Source: Fiminaster sp050874705 (GTDB lineage Bacteria > Bacillota_I > Bacilli_A > RFN20 > CAG-826). Taken from it: a stretch of 18,675 nt of DNA. The notes below the pieces were generated by a model that was given only the letters and a program-made list of their open reading frames with translations, was not told the origin of the DNA and did no database searches. Below, piece after piece: positions 14,035 through 18,675 of the stretch. The DNA is taken from contig JBNMLE010000017.1 of NCBI GenBank assembly GCA_050874705.1, positions 1 to 18,675 on the forward strand, read 5' to 3'. Numbering within the stretch: the first letter of the stretch is position 1; every line of letters starts with the position of its first letter. The position numbers and the translations under genes are program-made.

Positions 14035-15143
14035 TATTTATTTACCTCAGCTTTCTTTGTTCTATCTTTATCATCAACAAGTTCATCTAAAATATCTTCC
14101 ATTGTGACCATGCCAATAATTTCATCATTTTTGTTTTTGACAATAGCCATATGGACTTTTTCTTTGTTAATTTCTTCAAAAACATCATCAACTTTCATCG
14201 TGTCTAAAACAAATAAAGGTTGATTAATGACACTTCTTACATCAAGATGAGGATCTTCAGCGTATTCTTTGAAGTAGTTATTAACACTTAGAATGCCAAC
14301 AATATTTTTCCTATCATTTTCATAAATAGGGAAACGCGAACGATTTGATTTCATGATGATATTATTCAAATCTTTAATTGTTAACCCCTCAATATCAATC
14401 ATTTCTATTTTATCAAGCGGAACAAAGATATGGCTTGTTTCAATTGTGTCGAAACTAAAAGCCCTTTTTATCATATTCATTTCATTTGGTTCAAATAATT
14501 GTTCGGTTTCGTTATTTACATCTTCATCGCTTATAGCTTCATCAGCTTTTTCAATGAAGTCTTCTCTTGTAAGCATATTTTCATCTTTGATTTTGAATAT
14601 TTTATGAACCGCTTTTAAGATAAGTCTAAAAATTAATATAAGAGGATATAAAAGAATAGAAATAATAAAATCAGGCCACGCTAAAAGAATAACCATTCTA
14701 TTAGGAAGAGCTTTTGAAAGGATTTTTGGAACAGTATCAGAAACAATATAAACTAGAAAAGCCATAACTACTGTAGAAATAATAGCTTCGTAATTTGCAA
14801 GTCCTGTTCCTTGCACAACATAATAGAAAAGTGTCGCTGATATAAATGACATTAAAGTTTGAACAATGTTATTCGCTACAAGAACGCTTACGAGTGTATC
14901 TTCAAATTTTTCTGTTAATCTAACGATAATTTTGGAAGTAATACTGCCTTGATCCGCTTTAACTTTAAAATGGTATTTATTGCAATTTGAAAAAGCATTT
15001 TCTGAAGCAGAAAATAAACCACTTACTAAAAGCAAGATTCCAATTACAACCCAGCATAGCCATATAGGCATGCCAAATACTGTTATTTCTGTAGAATTAC
15101 TCAGAGGATCAATTGATGAGTCAGAGAATAATATTGCGTTCAT
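14034..15143 (-). CDS. CNNM/CBS membrane protein lacking the CorC_HlyC domain
   Basis: Second, shorter member of the CNNM group, 369 residues from ATG 15143. It has an N-terminal outside segment, four hydrophobic stretches (about 26-46, 84-110, 119-137 and 152-177), the SASENA motif (45-50), and a CBS pair ending in VTMEDILDELV. It stops right after the CBS module, with no CorC_HlyC domain. The GExxPK signature is changed to SDTVPK (135-140). An in-frame TTG at 15182 would add 13 residues but would overlap the -35 box, so ATG 15143 is preferred; neither start has a Shine-Dalgarno. It is first in a two-gene operon with the full-length paralogue, suggesting the two may form a heteromer (inference; CNNM proteins dimerise). 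Confidence 0.88.
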   Translation of the reverse strand: MNAILFSDSSIDPLSNSTEITVFGMPIWLCWVVIGILLLVSGLFSASENAFSNCNKYHFKVKADQGSITSKIIVRLTEKFEDTLVSVLVANNIVQTLMSFISATLFYYVVQGTGLANYEAIISTVVMAFLVYIVSDTVPKILSKALPNRMVILLAWPDFIISILLYPLILIFRLILKAVHKIFKIKDENMLTREDFIEKADEAISDEDVNNETEQLFEPNEMNMIKRAFSFDTIETSHIFVPLDKIEMIDIEGLTIKDLNNIIMKSNRSRFPIYENDRKNIVGILSVNNYFKEYAEDPHLDVRSVINQPLFVLDTMKVDDVFEEINKEKVHMAIVKNKNDEIIGMVTMEDILDELVDDKDRTKKAEVNK

Positions 15144-15153
15144 ATGATAATAA

Positions 15154-15182
15154 ATAATACTAGAAAGGACACATTTCTTCAA
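15154..15182 (-). promoter_or_regulatory. Promoter of the CNNM gene pair
   Basis: Read on the minus strand: TTGAAG (15182-15177) as -35 and TATTAT (15159-15154) as -10, exactly 17 bases apart. The -10 ends ten bases before ATG 15143, so the leader would be only a few bases long. Confidence 0.6.
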
Positions 15183-15511
15183 TAAGATTTATTATCAAAA
15201 GCACAAAACTGCTTTTTTAATAATTTATATGTTCTTGCTTAGTTTATTTTGAGCAACAATTTTGTTGCCTTCTAAATTATCAAAGCAATGTTTTTTTAGA
15301 AACAATTTCGTTCGTAAACACTTTAATTTTTCACAGTTTTTATTAACAAAAAATAATAAATTTTAAAAAGTGGCTTAAATTCGAATCTTTTTTTGTTTAG
15401 AGCGCCAATTTTGGGGTTTCATTTTTCAAAAAGAGCGCCATTTTTGGGGTTTCTCGATTATATTTTGTGATATCAAGTAAATAAAATAAATGAATTTTGA
15501 TTTCTTTTGTT
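15183..15511. other. Intergenic region with hairpins and a repeated motif
   Basis: About 330 bases without a gene on either strand. It contains a 7-bp hairpin at 15197-15216 (AAAAGCA/TGCTTTT, loop CAAAAC), a perfect palindrome at 15253-15268 (GCAACAATTTTGTTGC) and the 22-base repeat pair at 15399-15453. The rest is A/T-rich filler. Confidence 0.6.
15399..15453 (+). repeat. Two direct copies of a 22-base motif, 33-base period
   Basis: Copy 1 is at 15399-15420 and copy 2 at 15432-15453; both run AGAGCGCCA, then A or T, then TTTTGGGGTTTC, with a single mismatch. They are separated by 11 bases. The GC-rich ends (GCGCC, GGGG) stand out from the local sequence. They could be regulator sites or the subterminal repeats of a lost insertion sequence; no transposase is present in the window. 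Confidence 0.75.
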
Positions 15512-15528
15512 TATAATTTTTTTGAGGT
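15512..15528 (+). promoter_or_regulatory. -10 box and ribosome site of the MazG-like gene
   Basis: TATAAT at 15512-15517 is a perfect -10, but no clear -35 is present. GAGGT at 15524-15528 lies seven bases before ATG 15536 and decides that start over the upstream TTG at 15497. Confidence 0.5.
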
Positions 15529-15535
15529 CGGAATT

Positions 15536-15856
15536 ATGGAAATTAATGAATATCAAAAATTAGCAATGGTTACATTAAACAAATCGCTCAACGAGAAGGA
15601 TGTTTTAATTAACAGCGTTATGGGTCTTTGCGGAGAAAGCGGTGAAGTAATTGACATTGTTAAAAAGCATTTAGCTCAAGGTCATGAATTAAATAAAGAA
15701 AAGATGATTGAAGAATTAGGCGATGTCGCTTGGTATTTAGCGGAAGCTGCGACCGCACTTAATGTATCATTAGAAGAGATACTAATTAAGAATATTGAGA
15801 AACTTAAAAAGCGTTATCCAGATGGATTTAATAAACTTAATTCTATTAATAGATAA
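15536..15856 (+). CDS. MazG-like nucleotide pyrophosphohydrolase
   Basis: Small all-alpha NTP pyrophosphohydrolase of the MazG/dUTPase-2 superfamily, which hydrolyses nucleoside triphosphates to monophosphates and may clean the nucleotide pool. The 106 residues show the metal-binding pattern: GLCGESGEVIDIVKK (helix with E-x-x-E) followed by EELGDVAWYLAEAA (E-E-x-x-D). A single domain of this length fits the stand-alone MazG-like type rather than two-domain MazG. The start is set by GAGGT at 15524-15528. It converges with the next lipoprotein gene, with only two bases between the stop codons and no terminator visible. The substrate cannot be told from sequence. Confidence 0.88.
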   Translation: MEINEYQKLAMVTLNKSLNEKDVLINSVMGLCGESGEVIDIVKKHLAQGHELNKEKMIEELGDVAWYLAEAATALNVSLEEILIKNIEKLKKRYPDGFNKLNSINR

Positions 15857-15858
15857 TA

Positions 15859-17022
15859 TTATTTAGCAAAAATATTTATTGAATCAAAAACTGTTGTTAT
15901 ATCGTATGTGCCAGGAATTTCATATCCGAAATTTCCTCCACCGATATAAATATCATCAAATGTTGTGCTTTCAAAATAACCTTGTTTTTTGCCTGCAAGA
16001 AATGCTTCTTCAGCAATGCTTTTAAGATTTAATTTCGCTTTAGCTTTTTGACCAACTGTTGGGATTTTTCCATCAGTGGACGACAAATATGTTTGTGAAC
16101 CAGGTGAATAAATACCTGTTCCTGTGCCTTTATCTAATTGGTTATATAATGTTGTTGTTTTGCCTGCCGATCTATTATCGAACAAATTAAGACCAAACCA
16201 AATATATTTTCCATATTCTTTTGAGTTTTTATTTCTATTTTGAAGAGTTACATACCAAACAAGTTGAGCGGCGTGAACATTAGGATTAGCTTTTCCATCC
16301 ATTTTATCTTCACATCTTGTAACAGTATAATTTGCTTCCATTATTATTTGTGAATAGTCTTTTAAACATATTTCTTTGCTTTTTAACGTTGGAGTTCCAT
16401 TTTCTAAAAGAAGATGAACCCAAGGATCACTTGATGTACGTGGTGCATCATATTCAATTGAACTATTAACAGTCATTTCAATCGAACCAGTGATCGAATT
16501 AAAAATCATTTGTTTTGATGGAACAAATTTGTTGTTAACCATTTTTCCTTTTCCAGTTATAGTGTTAATTAAACCGGTATCGTCTTTTGATAATGTATAG
16601 CCATTATCGCTCATTAAATCATATTTAGATGACCATTGAGCAATAGTCCAGTTATAGCTTGAAGCACTTGGATATAAATTATAAAAATTGATTTTTTTGT
16701 TATCATGATATGGTGATTCGCCATCATTATAAAAAGTTTTTGTTACTCTAAAACCTTTCTTAAAATTTGTATCAACAAAAAGTGGCTCAAAACCATTTTC
16801 TTTATAAATATCAGTTTGTTCAGTTGAATTGCAGTCTGTTATATCCATTTTTTCTTCCTCGCTTGTTGATGAAATATCGCTACTAGAATCAATTTCACTT
16901 TCACTTGATGACGTTGAAGTTGAAGAACTAGTCAAAGATGTTGTTGGGGTCACGCTACTAGTTGGAGTGCACCCTGTTAATAATAAGAGCATTAGAGGTA
17001 TAACTGCGGTTTCTTTTTTCAT
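15859..17022 (-). CDS. Large predicted lipoprotein with Ser/Thr-rich linker, function unknown
   Basis: The 387-residue product starts with a lipoprotein signal peptide (MKKETAVIPLMLLLLTGC, lipobox LTGC with Cys18). A Ser/Thr/Glu-rich linker of about 40 residues follows, then a folded part of about 320 residues with many aromatic and beta-type segments (for example GKYIWFGLNLFDNR and FDDIYIGGGNFGYEIPG). The composition suggests a beta-sandwich, possibly carbohydrate-related, but I recognise no catalytic motif and give no function. ATG 17022 is chosen because the lipoprotein signal begins there and AGGA lies in front of it; an upstream in-frame start at 17082 would add 20 residues (NNNNN run) encoded by an ATT repeat. 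It is divergent from the Lgt-family gene. Confidence 0.8.
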   Translation of the reverse strand: MKKETAVIPLMLLLLTGCTPTSSVTPTTSLTSSSTSTSSSESEIDSSSDISSTSEEEKMDITDCNSTEQTDIYKENGFEPLFVDTNFKKGFRVTKTFYNDGESPYHDNKKINFYNLYPSASSYNWTIAQWSSKYDLMSDNGYTLSKDDTGLINTITGKGKMVNNKFVPSKQMIFNSITGSIEMTVNSSIEYDAPRTSSDPWVHLLLENGTPTLKSKEICLKDYSQIIMEANYTVTRCEDKMDGKANPNVHAAQLVWYVTLQNRNKNSKEYGKYIWFGLNLFDNRSAGKTTTLYNQLDKGTGTGIYSPGSQTYLSSTDGKIPTVGQKAKAKLNLKSIAEEAFLAGKKQGYFESTTFDDIYIGGGNFGYEIPGTYDITTVFDSINIFAK

Positions 17023-17040
17023 AATTTTTTGTCCTAAATA

Positions 17041-17055
17041 ATTATTATTATTATT
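17041..17055. repeat. Microsatellite (ATT)5 in the lipoprotein leader
   Basis: Five perfect ATT units lie 19 bases upstream of the lipoprotein ATG on its own transcript. Slippage here could change leader length or promoter spacing. Confidence 0.7.
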
Positions 17056-17188
17056 TTCGTGGATAATATTTAATATATTCAATTAATGAGCATTGTTTTG
17101 ATTATCTTTTTTCATTAGTGCTTAAAATGATTAAAAATAATTAAACAAATGATTATATTTGAAAATTGCTCAATTATTTTTATATATT

Positions 17189-17218
17189 TTGCAATTATCT
17201 AAATTAATATTAGATAAT
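17189..17218 (+). promoter_or_regulatory. Promoter of the Lgt-family gene
   Basis: TTGCAA (17189-17194) and GATAAT (17213-17218) lie 18 bases apart. The expected transcription start falls at or next to ATG 17225, and no Shine-Dalgarno is present. Confidence 0.45.
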
Positions 17219-17224
17219 ATAGAC

Positions 17225-17980
17225 ATGTATCCAAAATTATTCGGCATTATTGATTCATATGTAGTAATGGTTGTATTAGGAGTTTTATTAGCGGTTTTGG
17301 TTTTTTCATTATATTTCTTAAAAAAAGTGAAATTATCAAAGATTGAACTAGTTGATCTTTTAATTGTCTGCGTTGTTACAGTTTTTGTTGGAATTGTCTT
17401 TGCTTGTTTATTTGAAAATGTCTACGAATGGATTGAAAAAAAGGCTATCAAATGGACCTGGGGAATGACTTTTTATGGTGGCTTAATTGGTGGAATTATT
17501 ACATTTGTTTTAATGTATTTCTTTTATTATAAAAAAAGACATAATGACATATTTGATCAAATATTAATTATTGCTCCTGGATGTGTTACATTAGCCCACG
17601 GAGTTGGAAGAATTGGCTGCTTTTTAGCGGGATGTTGTTATGGAAAAATGACTGATAGTTGGATTGGAGTTACTTTTCAAAATGTTGAAGGGAAAAGAAT
17701 ACCTACTCAATTGCTCGAAGCTATATTTTTGTTTTTATTAACTGCATTATTATTAGTTTTTGCATTCAAAAATATTACAAAATATACAATGATTATATAC
17801 ATTATGTCTTATGCAATATTTAGATTTATTATCGAATTTTTTAGAGACGATCCAAGAGGTGTAGCTTTTGCTTTATCTCCATCTCAAATATGGTGTATAG
17901 TTTTATTTGTTTTATCAATACCATGTATATTTATTTTTAGAAAGTTTGTGTTTAATAAAAATGAGACAAGTAAGAATTAG
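17225..17980 (+). CDS. Lgt-family protein (prolipoprotein diacylglyceryl transferase-like), Cys-rich variant
   Basis: Canonical Lgt moves diacylglycerol from phosphatidylglycerol to the lipobox Cys of prolipoproteins in the membrane. This 251-residue protein has several hydrophobic helices, FYGGLIGG (about 83-90), the Lgt signature region HGVGRIGCFLAGCCYG (125-140), IPTQLLEA (159-166) and FRFIIEFFRDDPRG near the C-terminus, all in Lgt order. Arg129 matches the essential signature Arg, but the usual Asn and Glu of GRxGNFxNGE are replaced by Cys132 and Cys137, with Cys138 beside it. Start: ATG 17225 fits the family N-terminus (MYPKLFGIIDSY); an upstream TTG at 17159 would add 22 residues. It could be the genome's true Lgt, or a paralogue with another acceptor. 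Confidence 0.85.
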   Translation: MYPKLFGIIDSYVVMVVLGVLLAVLVFSLYFLKKVKLSKIELVDLLIVCVVTVFVGIVFACLFENVYEWIEKKAIKWTWGMTFYGGLIGGIITFVLMYFFYYKKRHNDIFDQILIIAPGCVTLAHGVGRIGCFLAGCCYGKMTDSWIGVTFQNVEGKRIPTQLLEAIFLFLLTALLLVFAFKNITKYTMIIYIMSYAIFRFIIEFFRDDPRGVAFALSPSQIWCIVLFVLSIPCIFIFRKFVFNKNETSKN

Positions 17981-18675
17981 TGTTGCTGATACTTTAATAA
18001 GTTCATTCCTTTTTATTTTTGTTGTTTCATTTCCTTTTCAATATTTTTCATCTTATTTACCTAGTTATGCAATAACAATCTTAGAGTTATGTTTAAGAAT
18101 GTTTTTAACAGGATATTATTTAAGACTTATTTTTAAATACAATATTTCGTTAGGAAAAATCAATTTTAAGAATCTTTTATTTTTTATCCCTTTCTTATTG
18201 GCGGCTTTTACAAATTTATTTGCGTTTCCTTTTGCAAACGAGATTGTTACATCAACTTTTAATTGGGTCATGATATTAGATGTTTTAATAATTATTTTCA
18301 CAGCATTTAATGAAGAAATATTGTTCAGGTTATTCATTTATAACAGTTTAAGAATTGAGAATAGATTGCTCAAAATTGTCGCTGGTGCAGGAATATTTGC
18401 TGCATTTCATCTACTTAATTTAATTACACCATCTTTTTTAGCGGTGTATCAAAGCGTTTTAATTCAAAGTGTCTATACATTTGCCTTAGGTTTAATATTA
18501 TGTTTTATGTATGAATTTACAATGTCTGTTATTCCTTGCATTCTTTTTCATTTCATTTTTAATTTCTTTAATCAATTTCTTGTCACCGCGGTATTTTATC
18601 CATTTTATTCGAGTTATTTTCCTTTATATACTGCTTTAACGATTGGATGTGCATTAGCGATATATGGAATATTGA
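17961..18675 (+). CDS. CPBP-family intramembrane metalloprotease, 3' end outside window
   Basis: Open from ATG 17961 to the right edge (238 codons, no stop). The product is very hydrophobic, with about seven membrane stretches. It has the CPBP/CAAX-protease motifs in order: NEEILFR (Glu118-Glu119 and Arg123), then FAAFH, then LFHFIFNF. These Glu and His residues bind the catalytic metal in the family. Bacterial members act in bacteriocin immunity, signalling or protein processing; the role here is unknown. The start overlaps the 3' end of the Lgt-family gene by 20 bases in another frame and has no ribosome site, so it is probably translated by coupling. Confidence 0.85.
   Translation, partial: MRQVRISVADTLISSFLFIFVVSFPFQYFSSYLPSYAITILELCLRMFLTGYYLRLIFKYNISLGKINFKNLLFFIPFLLAAFTNLFAFPFANEIVTSTFNWVMILDVLIIIFTAFNEEILFRLFIYNSLRIENRLLKIVAGAGIFAAFHLLNLITPSFLAVYQSVLIQSVYTFALGLILCFMYEFTMSVIPCILFHFIFNFFNQFLVTAVFYPFYSSYFPLYTALTIGCALAIYGIL

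Noticed and set aside
15399..15453. CRISPR array
   Set aside because: There are only two copies with an 11-base gap and no cas genes; spacers would be far too short.
15183..15535. Riboswitch or structured RNA upstream of the MazG-like or CNNM genes
   Set aside because: Only small isolated hairpins are seen, with no recognisable conserved riboswitch core; they also lie outside the likely short leaders.

Overview
The window is AT-rich DNA from a low-GC Gram-positive bacterium. Gene order and protein style (comFC, then secA-prfB-uvrB, then secG) point to Bacillota, class Bacilli, probably a reduced lineage near the Erysipelotrichia/RF39/Acholeplasma side. This placement is an inference. prfB encodes a full RF2 and carries the classic in-frame UGA frameshift site, so UGA is read as stop here; a Mycoplasma-type code is unlikely.

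Layout. 1-359: 3' end of a ComFC-type phosphoribosyltransferase. 427-5942: one operon, secA-prfB-uvrB, with both junctions overlapping as TAATG. 6005-6238: secG with a strong terminator. 6322-7548: M29 aminopeptidase, ending at a bidirectional terminator. 7599-9672 (minus): an ECF-type sigma factor and an overlapping single-pass membrane protein that is probably its anti-sigma factor. 9793-11366 (minus): a Y-family DNA polymerase coupled to a YolD-like protein. 11473-12018: a small lipoprotein with no ordinary start codon. 12079-12154: tRNA-Ala(CGC) with its own promoter. 12155-12735: a degraded stretch with an att-like copy of the tRNA 3' end and a frameshifted remnant of an AAA_14/DUF4143-type ATPase. 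12736-15143 (minus): two different CNNM/CBS (CorC-like) membrane proteins in tandem. 15144-15535: mostly non-coding, with two copies of a 22-bp repeat. 15536-15856: MazG-like pyrophosphohydrolase. 15859-17022 (minus): a large Ser/Thr-linker lipoprotein. 17225-17980: an Lgt-family protein with a cysteine-rich version of the signature. 17961 to the window end: a CPBP intramembrane protease, cut off by the window edge.

Themes. The left third is housekeeping secretion, translation termination and repair. The rest is envelope work (two lipoproteins, an Lgt-like enzyme, CorC-like transporters, an ECF/anti-sigma pair) and mutagenic repair. The points most worth a second look are the Cys-variant Lgt, the sigma/His-rich membrane protein pair, the tRNA-Ala att-like repeat with an ATPase remnant, the paired 22-bp repeats, and a group of genes without Shine-Dalgarno sites whose -10 hexamers sit only 6 to 11 bases from the start. 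I did not find a clearly new multi-gene system.
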